A stretch of DNA of 64,000 bases from Paraburkholderia sediminicola (GCF_902859805.1 NZ_CADIKC010000006.1:124001-188000); one strand, 5' to 3'. Shown: positions 42,081 through 51,511, counted from the first letter of the stretch. A program made the numbers and translations. Notes: generated by a model from the sequence alone, not told the origin.

Positions 42081-42395
42081 CTAGCGGGGCAACAAAGCAA
42101 ATTCTTCGGGCGTATACGCCGTGATTGCAAGGGCGTGAATGCCGCGCTGCATGGCATCGGCCAGCGCATCATACACCATGCGATGCCGCGCCACGCGGGC
42201 TTTCCCGGCGAATGCGGCAGCCACGATCGTGACAGAGAAATGACCGCCGGCGGACGCACCAGCGTGGCCCGCGTGCTGCGCGCTGTCATCCGTGATCCGG
42301 ATCGAGGCGACCGGCGCGAGCGCCGCGGTAAGACGCGCCTCGATCAGCGCGGCGCGCTCGGCGGTGGTGGCGTGCATGAATACATCGCTCGTCAT
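42081..42395 (-). CDS. BolA family protein
   Basis: A 104-residue BolA-like protein. The family works with monothiol glutaredoxins in iron-sulfur trafficking, or binds DNA as a morphogene regulator. The core is EARLTAALAPVASIRITDDS, then HFSVTIVAAAFAGKARVARHRMVYDALADAM and the closing GIHALAITAYTPEEFALL. The Ala/Gly/His-rich insert AQHAGHAGASAGGHF sits in the variable loop and could help bind metal. It starts one base after the yciB stop, so translational coupling is likely. Confidence 0.93.
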   Translation of the reverse strand: MTSDVFMHATTAERAALIEARLTAALAPVASIRITDDSAQHAGHAGASAGGHFSVTIVAAAFAGKARVARHRMVYDALADAMQRGIHALAITAYTPEEFALLPR

Positions 42396-42396
42396 G

Positions 42397-42927
42397 TCAT
42401 TCTTCCTTCATATACTTCGACAGCCACAAACTCTGTCCGACGATGAATACCACCAGGCACCCGGTGGCGCCGAACAGCTTGAAATTGACCCATTGATCGG
42501 TCGTGTAGTTGTACGCGACGAACAGGTTCACCAGCCCCAGCAGCACGAAGAAAATCGCCCAGACGATGTTCAGCTTGCCCCAGATCGCGTGCGGCAGCGT
42601 GATCTGCTTGCCCATCATCGCTTCGATCAGGTTCTTGTTGAAGGCCAGTTGCGAGACGATCAGCGCGACCGAAAACGCCCAGTACAGCACCGTCGGCTTC
42701 CATTTGATAAACGTGTCGTTGTGCAGCACGAGCGTCGCGCCGCCGAACACGGTGACAACGCCGAGGCTCACCCACAGCATCGGATCGACCTTGCGGTGGC
42801 GGAATGCCACCCACGCGATCTGCACCAGCGTGGCGACGATCGCCACTGCCGTCGCCGTGAAAATGCCCCAGATCTTGAAGGCGACGAAGAACAGGATGAT
42901 CGGGAACAGATCGAACAGGAATTTCAT
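42397..42927 (-). CDS. yciB: Inner-membrane septation protein A (YciB/IspZ)
   Basis: A polytopic inner-membrane protein of 176 residues linked to cell-envelope synthesis and septation in the family. Five hydrophobic segments are visible, starting MKFLFDLFPIILFFVAFKIWGIFTATAVAI. The KWKPTVLYWAFSVAL and GKLNIVWAIFFVLLGLVNLFVAYNYTTDQWVNFKLFG segments are characteristic. The ATG at 42927 gives the E. coli-like length; an in-frame upstream start at 43044 adds a Pro/Arg-rich stretch that is not part of the family. Confidence 0.95.
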   Translation of the reverse strand: MKFLFDLFPIILFFVAFKIWGIFTATAVAIVATLVQIAWVAFRHRKVDPMLWVSLGVVTVFGGATLVLHNDTFIKWKPTVLYWAFSVALIVSQLAFNKNLIEAMMGKQITLPHAIWGKLNIVWAIFFVLLGLVNLFVAYNYTTDQWVNFKLFGATGCLVVFIVGQSLWLSKYMKEE

Positions 42928-43201
42928 TATCTGGTCGGGAATTCGGAGAGTGGGTTGGAGAGTCGGAGAATGGGGGGCGCGGCGCGGGGCGCCCGGTGGC
43001 AGGGATGCTGCTAAAACCCGCCGCGGCAGCCGGAAACGGCGCATTGCGCTGTTCGTAGCATGATTGCCGCGCCGGGTCGACCGCCGGATGACCGCTGGGG
43101 TGACCGGACTGCAAGCCGGCTGAAGGGTGTCGCGGCCGGCGCGCGCCTGATGACAGACGCCGGTCGCGCATCATTCAACGGGCGCCGGACTCCGCGCTGC
43201 G

Positions 43202-43624
43202 TTACTTGGGCTCGAATTGTAACGCAGCCGAATTGATGCAGTAACGCAGACCGGTCGGCGCCGGTCCGTCTTCGAACACGTGGCCCAGATGCGCGCCGCA
43301 GTTCTTGCACTGCACTTCGATGCGCAGCATGCCGTGCGTGCGGTCGGTTTTCTCGGCGATCACCTCGCCGTTAATCGGCTTGAAGTAGCTCGGCCAGCCG
43401 CAGCCGGCGTCGAACTTGGTGTCCGATTCGAACAGAGGCGTGCCGCAGCAGACGCAGTCATAGATGCCGCGGTCCCAGTGGTCGTGATAGCGGCCGGTGA
43501 AGGGACGCTCGGTGGCCGCGTGGCGCGTCACCTGGTATTCGATGTCGGAGAGCTGATTGCGCCACTCAGCGTCGTCTTTCTGCACGGCGGGGGCGCCGGT
43601 GTTGAGGTCGTCGGGCTTGTTCAT
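43202..43624 (-). CDS. msrB: Peptide-methionine (R)-S-oxide reductase MsrB
   Basis: Reduces the R form of methionine sulfoxide in proteins, 140 residues. The zinc site is Cys57/Cys60 (CVCCGTPL) and Cys106/Cys109 (CKNCGAHLGHVF). The catalytic Cys129 is in LRYCINSAALQF. Cys75 in DAGCGWPSY may act as the recycling Cys. The ATG at 43624 is used; the longer frame from 43933 would run into selO. It lies 38 bases after the selO stop on the same strand, probably one transcript with selO first. Confidence 0.96.
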   Translation of the reverse strand: MNKPDDLNTGAPAVQKDDAEWRNQLSDIEYQVTRHAATERPFTGRYHDHWDRGIYDCVCCGTPLFESDTKFDAGCGWPSYFKPINGEVIAEKTDRTHGMLRIEVQCKNCGAHLGHVFEDGPAPTGLRYCINSAALQFEPK

Positions 43625-43662
43625 GGTCGGGGTTCCTGTCTCAAGATTGTTCTGGGGGCTCG

Positions 43663-45219
43663 TCACGAAGAGCAACTCACTTCCAGCGAGCTGGCCCAAT
43701 CCGGCGGCAGCCCCGCATACGCTTCGTTTTCCGGCTGCTCGTCGAACGGGCGGCGCAGGACGGCTGCCAAGCGTTCCACTTCGGAGAAGTCCTTCTCTTT
43801 CGCCCGGCGGATCGCTGTTTCCGCCAGATGATTGCGAAGTACGAATTTGGGGTTCACACGGTTCATTGCAATGGCGCGCTCGGCGTCGTCGCGTGTTTCT
43901 TCGGACAGTCGCGCGCGGTAGTCGTTCACCCACGCGTCGAATGCGGCGCGGTCGAGGAACAGGTCGCGCACCGGTGCGTCGCTGCTTGCATCGTGCTTCG
44001 AAATACGCGCCAGATTGCGGAAAGTGAGCGTGAAGTCCGCACGGTTGGCGTGCATTACTTCGAACAGGCGGTTGATCAGGGTGTCGTCACCGTCGCGCTC
44101 GATTTCAAGGCCGAGCTTGGCGCGCATGCGTTTTTCCAGCGCCGGCGCGAACCGCTCCTTGAAGCCGCCGAGCACGCGCTGCGCGTCTTCGATCGCCTTG
44201 TCCCCGCGCACGCTTTCTTCATGCCGGACGCCCAACAGCGGCAGCAGGCCTTGCGCGAGGCAAAAGAGGTTCCAGTACGCAATTTGCGGCTGCATCTTGT
44301 ACGCGTAACGGCCCTGCGAGTCGGAGTGATTGCAGATGTAGCCGGCGTCGAAGCCGTCCATGAAACCGAACGGGCCGTAGTCGATCGTGAGGCCGAGGAT
44401 CGACATGTTGTCGGTATTCATCACGCCGTGGCAGAAGCCCACGGCTTGCCATTCGACCATCAGATCGGCGGTCGAATTCACGGCTTCATTCAGTAGCGCG
44501 AGATACGGATCGTCGGTTTCGCGGCAATGCGGATAGAAGCGCTCGATCACGTGGTCGGCGAGCGCGCGCAGCGCATCGACGCGATCGTTCGAATAGAAAT
44601 GCTCGAAGTGCCCAAAGCGCACGAAACTCGGCGCCACGCGCGTGACGACCGCCGCGGTCTCGACTTCCTCGCGGCGCACCGGCTGGTCGGAGCCGATCAC
44701 GCACAGCGCGCGCGTGGTCGGAATGCCGAGGTGATGCATGGCTTCAGAACACAGATATTCGCGGATCGACGAACGCAGTACGGCGCGGCCGTCGCCCATG
44801 CGCGAATAGGGTGTGCGGCCCGCGCCTTTGAGTTGCAGCTCAAAGCGCTGGCCTTTGTGTTCGACTTCGCCGAGACCGAGCGCGCGGCCGTCGCCGAGCT
44901 GGCCCGCCCACACGCCGAACTGATGCCCCGAATACACCGACGCATACGGCAGCGCTTCGGAAGGCCATTCACGCGTGGCGTTGCCTGAAAACAGTTCGGC
45001 GAAGCCCGGATCATTCTGGAGCCCAGGCTCTAAACCGAGCAACGCGGCGGTCTCTTCGGAGAACCCGACCACGTACGGCGCACTCAGCGGCGCCGCCGGC
45101 AGCCGCGTCAGAAACACGCTGCCGAGCCGCGCGAATGCGCTTTCGGGCGAGGTGATCAGTGCGTCGGAAAGAGCCGCTAAAGGCCCGGATAACCCTGCAA
45201 TGCTTGGGGAAAACGACAT
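43663..45219 (-). CDS. selO: Protein adenylyltransferase SelO (YdiU family)
   Basis: A pseudokinase-fold enzyme that transfers AMP to Ser, Thr or Tyr of proteins, studied in relation to redox homeostasis. It is 518 residues long. Signatures: YSGHQFGVWAGQLGDGRALGLGEV (with the glycine-rich ATP segment), ELQLKGAGRTPYSRMGDGRAVLRSSIREYLCSEAMHHLGIPTTRAL, GVMNTDNMSILGLTIDYGPFGFMD (metal and catalytic Asp) and QPQIAYWNLFCLAQGLLPLL. The C-terminus ends in CSS, the bacterial counterpart of the selenocysteine tail of the animal protein. msrB follows. Confidence 0.96.
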   Translation of the reverse strand: MSFSPSIAGLSGPLAALSDALITSPESAFARLGSVFLTRLPAAPLSAPYVVGFSEETAALLGLEPGLQNDPGFAELFSGNATREWPSEALPYASVYSGHQFGVWAGQLGDGRALGLGEVEHKGQRFELQLKGAGRTPYSRMGDGRAVLRSSIREYLCSEAMHHLGIPTTRALCVIGSDQPVRREEVETAAVVTRVAPSFVRFGHFEHFYSNDRVDALRALADHVIERFYPHCRETDDPYLALLNEAVNSTADLMVEWQAVGFCHGVMNTDNMSILGLTIDYGPFGFMDGFDAGYICNHSDSQGRYAYKMQPQIAYWNLFCLAQGLLPLLGVRHEESVRGDKAIEDAQRVLGGFKERFAPALEKRMRAKLGLEIERDGDDTLINRLFEVMHANRADFTLTFRNLARISKHDASSDAPVRDLFLDRAAFDAWVNDYRARLSEETRDDAERAIAMNRVNPKFVLRNHLAETAIRRAKEKDFSEVERLAAVLRRPFDEQPENEAYAGLPPDWASSLEVSCSS

Positions 45220-45483
45220 GTTGAGCGCCTCTGGATTAACCGATATTGTAAGTCCGCGCCCGCGGCGGTGCTGGCCAGCTGTTAGCCCAATGTTTGGCCG
45301 GACACGCGCCTGCGTGGCGGACGTCTCTTGCCGGAGCGCTTCCGCGCCGCTTCAGAGTACGTTACGCGACCCACTGGAGCGTCCCTTGCGGACTCACCGA
45401 AGCGCCGCGTGCGACGCAGCGGAGTGCACGCGGCCCCGAGCTACAACCCAAACGACGCAAACAAGGCGAGGAGACCTCTCTTT

Positions 45484-47169
45484 ATGACGACGCCGCTGCT
45501 TGGCCAGATGATGGACGTGCCGCTCACCGTGTCCTCGTTGCTCGCGCATGCCGCGCGGCATTTCGGCGACACCGAGATCGTGTCGCGGCGCATTGAAGGC
45601 GACGTGCATCGCTACACCTATCGCGACTGCGAAAAGCGCGCGAAGCAGCTGGCGCAGGCGCTGATCGCGCTCGGCGTCGAACCCGGCGAGCGGGTGGCCA
45701 CGCTGGCCTGGAACGGCTACCGGCATCTGGAAGCGTATTACGGCACGACAGGCTTCGGCGCCGTGTGTCACACCATCAATCCGCGCCTCTTTCCCGATCA
45801 GATCGCCTACATCGTCAACCACGCCGACGACGCTTACGTGCTGTTCGACACTACGTTCGCACCGCTCGTCGACGCGCTCGCGCCGCAGTGCCCCAAAGTG
45901 CGCGGCTGGATCGCACTGGCCGACGAAGCGCATCTGCCGGCGATGCAAACGCCGGTGCTGAGCTACGAAACCTTGGTCGAAGCGCAGGACGGGAACTACG
46001 ACTGGCCGGCTATCGACGAACGGCAGGCATCCTATCTTTGCTATACGTCCGGCACCACGGGTAATCCGAAAGGCGCGCTGTACTCGCACCGCTCGACCGT
46101 CCTGCACGCGTTCGGTGCATCGCTGCCCGACGCGATGAGCCTGTCCGCGCGCGACTCCGTGCTGCCGGTCGTGCCGATGTTCCATGTGAACGCGTGGGGC
46201 ATTCCGCATTCGGCGCCGCTGACGGGGGCGAAGCTGGTCTTTCCCGGCAAGGATCTCGACGGCAAATCGCTGTATGAATTGATGGAAAGCGAGCGCGTCA
46301 CGTATTCGGCCGGCGTGCCGACCGTGTGGCTCGGCTTGCTCAACTATCTGCGCGAAGCCAAGGTGCGTTTCTCTTCGCTGGACCGCACGGTGATTGGCGG
46401 CTCGGCCTGTCCGCCGGCCATGCTGCGAGCTTTCGAAGACGAATACGGCATACAGGTGATCCATGCATGGGGCATGACGGAAATGTCGCCGCTCGGCACC
46501 TTGTCGAAACTGACGTGGGAGCAGAGTCAGCGGCCGCTGGCAGAGCAGCGCAAATTGCTCGAAAAGCAGGGGCACGTGCTGTATGGCGTCGATATGAAGA
46601 TCGTCGGCGAAGACGGGAGCGATCTGCCGTGGGACGGTGTGGCGTTCGGCGATCTGCACGTACGCGGCCCGTGGGTGATCGACCGGTATTTCCGCAAGGA
46701 CGATTCGCCGCTGGTGGACGGCTGGTTTCCGACCGGCGACGTTGCCACCATCGATCGCGACAGTTTCCTGCACATCACGGATCGCTCGAAAGACGTAATC
46801 AAGTCGGGCGGCGAGTGGATTAGTTCGATCGACATCGAGAACGTCGCGATCGCGCATCCGGCGGTGGCCGAAGCCGCGTGCATTGCCTGCGCGCATCCGA
46901 AATGGACCGAGCGGCCGTTGCTGGTGGTCGTCAAGCGGGCGGGTTTCGACGTGACGCGCGAGGAACTGCTCGCGTTCTACGACGGCAAAGTTGCCAAATG
47001 GTGGATTCCCGATGACGTCGTCTTCGTCGACGAGTTGCCGCATACGGCCACCGGCAAGCTGCAGAAACTCAAACTGCGCGACATTTTCCGCGACCACATC
47101 CTGCCGTCCGCGCTGGAAGACGAGAAGGATTGCCCCCTGACTCCGCTTGCCAGGGGAAACCCCGCCTAG
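45484..47169 (+). CDS. Acyl-CoA synthetase (AMP-forming)
   Basis: Activates a fatty or related acid to its CoA thioester through an acyl-adenylate, 561 residues. The P-loop-like A3 motif is YTSGTTGNPKGALYSHRS at about 184-201. The A5 region is GWGMTEMSPLGT-like (HAWGMTEMSPLGTLSK), A7 is GWFPTGDVATID, A8 is DRSKDVIKSGGEWISSIDIEN, and the catalytic Lys is in TATGKLQKLKLRD. The overall sequence is close to medium/long-chain ligases and methylmercaptopropionate-CoA ligases. The ATG at 45484 is used; the longer frame from 45328 lacks family sequence. It heads the beta-oxidation cluster. Confidence 0.93.
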   Translation: MTTPLLGQMMDVPLTVSSLLAHAARHFGDTEIVSRRIEGDVHRYTYRDCEKRAKQLAQALIALGVEPGERVATLAWNGYRHLEAYYGTTGFGAVCHTINPRLFPDQIAYIVNHADDAYVLFDTTFAPLVDALAPQCPKVRGWIALADEAHLPAMQTPVLSYETLVEAQDGNYDWPAIDERQASYLCYTSGTTGNPKGALYSHRSTVLHAFGASLPDAMSLSARDSVLPVVPMFHVNAWGIPHSAPLTGAKLVFPGKDLDGKSLYELMESERVTYSAGVPTVWLGLLNYLREAKVRFSSLDRTVIGGSACPPAMLRAFEDEYGIQVIHAWGMTEMSPLGTLSKLTWEQSQRPLAEQRKLLEKQGHVLYGVDMKIVGEDGSDLPWDGVAFGDLHVRGPWVIDRYFRKDDSPLVDGWFPTGDVATIDRDSFLHITDRSKDVIKSGGEWISSIDIENVAIAHPAVAEAACIACAHPKWTERPLLVVVKRAGFDVTREELLAFYDGKVAKWWIPDDVVFVDELPHTATGKLQKLKLRDIFRDHILPSALEDEKDCPLTPLARGNPA

Positions 47170-47322
47170 AAATAAAACAAACGAGAATTGAACGAGCGTG
47201 CTTTTTTGTGTATTCTGCCTGCTGACCCCGGGGAAATCGGCGCTAAAGTCGGACAATGAGCCGACTCGATCAACCGGACAGGCGGCGCGTCATGCGCCGC
47301 CTCATCGCACGGAGGCAGGCAG

Positions 47323-49407
47323 ATGGCAGTGGACTACACAACTCATGACGGCGTGGCCGTCATCACGCTGAACAATCCCCCCGTAAACGGGCTCGGCCTC
47401 TCGACTCGAGCCGGCATCGTCGAAGGGATCGAGCGCGCGCAGAACGATCCGGCCATCAAGGCGATCGTGCTGACGGGCGCCGGCAAAGCCTTCTCGGGCG
47501 GCGCCGACATCACCGAATTCAATACGCCGAAGGCGACCCAGGAGCCGACGCTCCATACGGTTATCAAGGCCGTCGAGGGCAGCGCCAAGCCGGTTATCGC
47601 CGCGATTCATAGCGTCGCGATGGGCGGCGGGCTGGAACTGGCGCTCGGCGCGCACTACCGCATCGCCGCACCCGGCGCGCAGATCGCGCTGCCGGAAGTC
47701 AAGCTCGGCATCCTGCCGGGCGCGGGCGGCACGCAGCGTCTGCCGCGCGCAATCGGCCTCGAAGCCGCGCTCAATATGATCGTCTCCGGTGCGCCCGTGC
47801 TGTCGGAGAAGCTCGCCGATTCAGGCCTGTTCGACGAAGTCGTGGAAGGCGATCTGGCCGAAGCCGCGCTCGCGTTTGCACGCAAGGTCGGCGCGAAAAC
47901 GGGCCCGCATCCGAAGGTGCGTGACCGCAAGATCGAGCATCCGAACGCGGCCGGTTTCATCCAGTTCACGCGCAATACCGTCGGGGCGATGGCGAAGAAT
48001 TTCCCGGCGCCGCTGAAGTGCATCGATGCCGTGGAAGCGGGCGTGCAGAACGGTTTCGACAAGGGTCTCGCATTCGAACGCGAATGCTTTGTCGCGCTCG
48101 TGCAGACGCCGGAAAGCCACGCGCTGCGTCATGCGTTCTTCGGCGAACGCGCGGCGAGCAAGATTCCCGATGTGCCTTCCGATACGCCGGTGCGCGACAT
48201 CAAGCAGGTGGCCGTAATCGGCGCCGGCACGATGGGCGGCGGCATCGCGATGAACTTCATCAACGCGGGTATTCCGGTCACGCTGCTGGAAACCAAACAG
48301 GAAGCGCTCGATCGCGGCCTCGCCACGATTCGCAAGAACTACGAAGCCACCGTCAAGAAAGGCAAGCTCAAGCCCGAAGCGCTGGAGCAGCGCATGGCCT
48401 TGATCACGCCGACACTCTCCTATGACGACCTGAAAAACGCCGACCTGATCGTCGAAGCGGTGTTCGAAGAACTCGGCGTCAAGGAGCAGGTGTTCAAGCG
48501 TCTCGACGAAGTGGCGAAGTCCGGCGCAATCCTGGCCTCGAACACGTCGACGCTGGACGTCGACAAGATCGCGGCTTTCACGAAGCGTCCGCAAGACGTG
48601 GTTGGCATGCACTTCTTCAGCCCGGCCAACGTGATGAAGCTGCTAGAAGTGGTGCGCGGCAAGGACACGGCGAAAGACGTGCTCGCCACCGTCATGAAGC
48701 TCGCCAAGAAGATCAAGAAAACCGCAGTGGTCTCGGGCGTGTGCGACGGCTTCATCGGCAACCGGATGATCGAGCAGTACGTGCGCCAGGCGCTCTTCAT
48801 GCTCGAAGAAGGCGCATTGCCCGCGCAGGTGGACAAGGCGATCGAGAAGTTCGGCTTCGCGATGGGCCCGTTCCGCATGAGCGACCTGGCCGGCAACGAC
48901 ATCGGCTGGGCGATCCGCAAGCGCCGCTATCAGGAACATCCTGACATGCACTACTCGAAGATCGCCGATCGTCTGTGCGAGACGGGACGCTTCGGACAGA
49001 AGACCGGTGGCGGCTGGTACGACTACAAGGCGGGTGACCGCACGGCGTATCCGTCGAAAGTGGTCGACGAGATGATCACGTCGTTCTCGAAGGAAGCCAA
49101 CGCCGAGCGCCGCAAGATCAGCGACGAGGAAATCGTCGAGCGTCTCGTGTTTGCGCTCGTCAATGAAGGCGCGAAGATTCTCGAGGAAGGCATTGCGTCG
49201 AAGGCGTCGGATATCGACATGGTCTATCTGACCGGCTACGGCTTCCCGCTCTATCGCGGCGGTCCGATGCTGTACGCGGATACGGTCGGCCTCTACAACG
49301 TGGAGCGCGCGATTCGCCGCTATGCGTCGCGCCCGAATGGCGATGCGTGGCAATTGGCGCCGAGCATCGCGGAGCTGGCGGCCAAGGGCCGTGGGTTCAA
49401 CGGCTGA
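47323..49407 (+). CDS. Bifunctional enoyl-CoA hydratase / 3-hydroxyacyl-CoA dehydrogenase (FadB type)
   Basis: Two consecutive beta-oxidation steps on one chain, 694 residues. The N-terminal crotonase domain has GAGKAFSGGADI and Glu105 and Glu125 in AMGGGLELALGAHYRIAAPGAQIALPEVKLG. The NAD-binding domain begins at about 297 with VAVIGAGTMGGGIAMNFINAG. The dehydrogenase domain has ILASNTSTLDVDKIA, GMHFFSPANVMKLLEVVRG and the C-terminal helical repeat NDIGWAIRK, YLTGYGFPLYRGGPM. GGAGG lies nine bases upstream of the ATG. It is followed by the thiolase gene after a palindromic repeat. Confidence 0.95.
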   Translation: MAVDYTTHDGVAVITLNNPPVNGLGLSTRAGIVEGIERAQNDPAIKAIVLTGAGKAFSGGADITEFNTPKATQEPTLHTVIKAVEGSAKPVIAAIHSVAMGGGLELALGAHYRIAAPGAQIALPEVKLGILPGAGGTQRLPRAIGLEAALNMIVSGAPVLSEKLADSGLFDEVVEGDLAEAALAFARKVGAKTGPHPKVRDRKIEHPNAAGFIQFTRNTVGAMAKNFPAPLKCIDAVEAGVQNGFDKGLAFERECFVALVQTPESHALRHAFFGERAASKIPDVPSDTPVRDIKQVAVIGAGTMGGGIAMNFINAGIPVTLLETKQEALDRGLATIRKNYEATVKKGKLKPEALEQRMALITPTLSYDDLKNADLIVEAVFEELGVKEQVFKRLDEVAKSGAILASNTSTLDVDKIAAFTKRPQDVVGMHFFSPANVMKLLEVVRGKDTAKDVLATVMKLAKKIKKTAVVSGVCDGFIGNRMIEQYVRQALFMLEEGALPAQVDKAIEKFGFAMGPFRMSDLAGNDIGWAIRKRRYQEHPDMHYSKIADRLCETGRFGQKTGGGWYDYKAGDRTAYPSKVVDEMITSFSKEANAERRKISDEEIVERLVFALVNEGAKILEEGIASKASDIDMVYLTGYGFPLYRGGPMLYADTVGLYNVERAIRRYASRPNGDAWQLAPSIAELAAKGRGFNG

Positions 49408-49514
49408 AGCGCCGCCGCTCAGGCGAAATGAGTGAAATGAATGAAGTGGGGCGACTGAGCGATCCGCCAGCGCGCCCGCTATCAACATCTGGAAGGACCA
49501 GCCAACTGGCATGG

Positions 49515-49548
49515 GACCGGAGTAAGCACTAAAGCGCTAACTCCGGTC
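49515..49548. repeat. Dispersed palindromic repeat, copy 3
   Basis: The outer arms GACCGGAGT and ACTCCGGTC are perfect; the inner arms AGCACT and AGCGCT surround AA. It matches copies 1 and 2 near 6.35 kb, with the same TCGA beginning at the right end. Its right edge is only 16 bases before the thiolase start, so it lies in the leader of that gene. Confidence 0.85.
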
Positions 49549-49564
49549 GACATAGGAGAGATGC

Positions 49565-50743
49565 ATGACTGATGCCGTAATCGTATCGACCGCCCGTACG
49601 GGCCTCGCCAAATCATGGCGCGGCGGTTTCAACATGACGCACGGAGCGACGCTCGGCGGGCATGTGACGCAGGCCGCCGTCGAGCGCGCGAAGCTGGACC
49701 CGGCGCGCATTGAAGACGTGATCATGGGTTGCGCGAATCCGGAAGGCGCGACAGGCATGAATATCGCGCGCCAGATCGCACTGCGCGCGGGTTTGCCGGT
49801 TAGCGTGCCGGGCATGACGGTGAACCGCTTCTGTTCGTCTGGTTTGCAAACCATCGCACTGGCCGCGCAACGCGTGATTGCCGGTGAGGGCGATGTGTTC
49901 GTCGCGGGTGGCGTGGAATCGATCTCGTGCGTGCAGAACGAGATGAACCGCCACATGGTGACCGAAGGCTGGCTCAGCCAGAACAAGCCGGAAATCTACT
50001 GGTCGATGTTGCAGACCGCCGAGAACGTTGCGAAGCGCTACTCGATCTCGAAGGAACGTCAGGACGAATACGGCGTGCGCTCGCAACAGCGTGCCGCGGC
50101 GGCACTCGAAGCCGGCAAGTTCAAGGACGAGATCGTGCCGCTGACAGTGCTGGCCGGCGTCGCCGACAAAGCGAGCGGGCGTCTCTTCACGAAGGAAGTC
50201 ACGGTCAGCGCCGACGAAGGCATTCGTGCCGACACGACGCTCGAAGGCGTGTCGAAGATTCGTACCGCGATGCCGGGCGGCGTGATCACCGCGGGTAATG
50301 CGAGCCAGTTCTCGGACGGCGCGTCGGCCTGCGTCGTGATGAACGCGAAAGTCGCGGAGCGCGAAGGGCTGCAACCGCTCGGCATTTTCCGTGGCTTTGC
50401 GGTGGCCGGTTGCGAGCCGGACGAGATGGGCATCGGCCCGGTGTTCGCGGTGCCGAAGCTGCTCAAGCAGGCAGGCCTGAAAGTCGAAGACATCGACCTG
50501 TGGGAGCTGAACGAAGCGTTCGCAGTGCAGGTGCTGTATTGCGCCGACAAGCTCGGTATTCCGCAAGACCGTCTGAACGTGAATGGCGGCGCGATCGCGG
50601 TGGGCCATCCGTATGGCGTGTCGGGCGCGCGTTTGACCGGTCATGCGCTGATCGAAGGCAAGCGGCGCGGTGCGAAGCTGGTCGTCGTGACGATGTGTAT
50701 CGGCGGCGGCCAGGGTGCGGCGGGCCTGTTCGAAGTGGTTTGA
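49565..50743 (+). CDS. Acetyl-CoA C-acyltransferase (thiolase)
   Basis: Last step of beta-oxidation: releases acetyl-CoA from 3-ketoacyl-CoA. It is 392 residues long. Nucleophile Cys90 is in VNRFCSSGLQTIALAAQ, His348 is in AVGHPYGVSGARL, and Cys378 is in VTMCIGGGQGAAGLFE. AGGAGAG lies just upstream of the ATG. Together with the two genes before it, it forms a complete activation-oxidation-thiolysis set apart from an acyl-CoA dehydrogenase, which is not in the window. Confidence 0.95.
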   Translation: MTDAVIVSTARTGLAKSWRGGFNMTHGATLGGHVTQAAVERAKLDPARIEDVIMGCANPEGATGMNIARQIALRAGLPVSVPGMTVNRFCSSGLQTIALAAQRVIAGEGDVFVAGGVESISCVQNEMNRHMVTEGWLSQNKPEIYWSMLQTAENVAKRYSISKERQDEYGVRSQQRAAAALEAGKFKDEIVPLTVLAGVADKASGRLFTKEVTVSADEGIRADTTLEGVSKIRTAMPGGVITAGNASQFSDGASACVVMNAKVAEREGLQPLGIFRGFAVAGCEPDEMGIGPVFAVPKLLKQAGLKVEDIDLWELNEAFAVQVLYCADKLGIPQDRLNVNGGAIAVGHPYGVSGARLTGHALIEGKRRGAKLVVVTMCIGGGQGAAGLFEVV

Positions 50744-50769
50744 TCAGGCGCGAGCGGGCTTGATTAAAA

Positions 50770-50834
50770 GCGGGTGTCGTGTGGTTCGGTGCGATGGGGT
50801 GTGCAGGCATTGAATCCACGGCACCCGTTTTTTA
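50770..50834 (+). terminator. Likely terminator of the fatty-acid degradation cluster
   Basis: A 12-bp stem with two G-U pairs (50770-50781 with 50817-50828), a long 35-base loop and a following T run, 26 bases after the thiolase stop. Confidence 0.6.
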
Positions 50835-50910
50835 TATGTGTGGGTCGGGCTTGTTTGGGTATCCGGCATGCAACACGAGCACAACGACTGGCGGCGCGAA
50901 CCGGGCTAAA

Positions 50911-51441
50911 TCAGGGCAACGCCATACCGAGCGCCGGCAGGCTCAACGTACCCTGATCGACGAAACGTGTCGTGCCTATCAGGCCGCCCGCGAGCTTGCC
51001 GCGCAGGATGTACGGAATCTGCCCTGACTGTGCGACGCCGGCAAAGGCGAACGCCTGGCGAACCGCGGCGAAGGCGGGCACTGTCAGCGGTACGTTGACG
51101 ACCGTTTCGCCGAAACGCGGCACGGTGCCGCTCTGATCGCTGACGCCGCTGGCGAACGGTTTGCCGTTCAGTTCGAGTGCAAGCGACACGCCGTCGAAGT
51201 TGACAGCGGATTCATTGGGGTTCTGTACGCGTAGTTTGACGTTGAAGCGCATCTCCAGACCCTGACCGTCGACCGGTTCGATGCCGGCCACGCTTACGCG
51301 CAAAGGGTCGCCGCCGAATAGACCGGCGCAGCCGTTGAGCGTCAGTGTGATGACGGCGAGGATCGCGGCCAGACGGGCATAACTGGCATAAGAGGCGTAA
51401 CGGGCATCAGGGCGGGACAGCAGTACGCGAAAGAAGGGCAT
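50911..51441 (-). CDS. LEA14-like (WHy domain) lipoprotein
   Basis: A 176-residue predicted lipoprotein. The ATG at 51441 has GAGG upstream. A basic N-terminus contains the small tandem YASYASYARLA, then a hydrophobic stretch ending in LTLNGC with Cys38. The mature part is a WHy/LEA type 2 beta-sandwich: VSVAGIEPVDGQGLEMRFNVKLRVQNPNESAVNFDGVSLALELNGKPFASG. Such bacterial proteins are linked to stress or outer-membrane lipid processes, but the function is not settled. It is downstream of the DUF2917 gene on the same strand, 70 bases apart. Confidence 0.88.
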   Translation of the reverse strand: MPFFRVLLSRPDARYASYASYARLAAILAVITLTLNGCAGLFGGDPLRVSVAGIEPVDGQGLEMRFNVKLRVQNPNESAVNFDGVSLALELNGKPFASGVSDQSGTVPRFGETVVNVPLTVPAFAAVRQAFAFAGVAQSGQIPYILRGKLAGGLIGTTRFVDQGTLSLPALGMALP

Positions 51442-51511
51442 GACCGATACCTCGAAGGAAGCGGCTTGGGTCATGCATTGTAGCGGGCCGTTGTGCGCCG
51501 GTAGCGACGTT

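Noticed and set aside
45394..47256. Antisense frame of 620 codons over the acyl-CoA synthetase gene
   Set aside because: A shadow, with Arg/His/Gln-rich translation.
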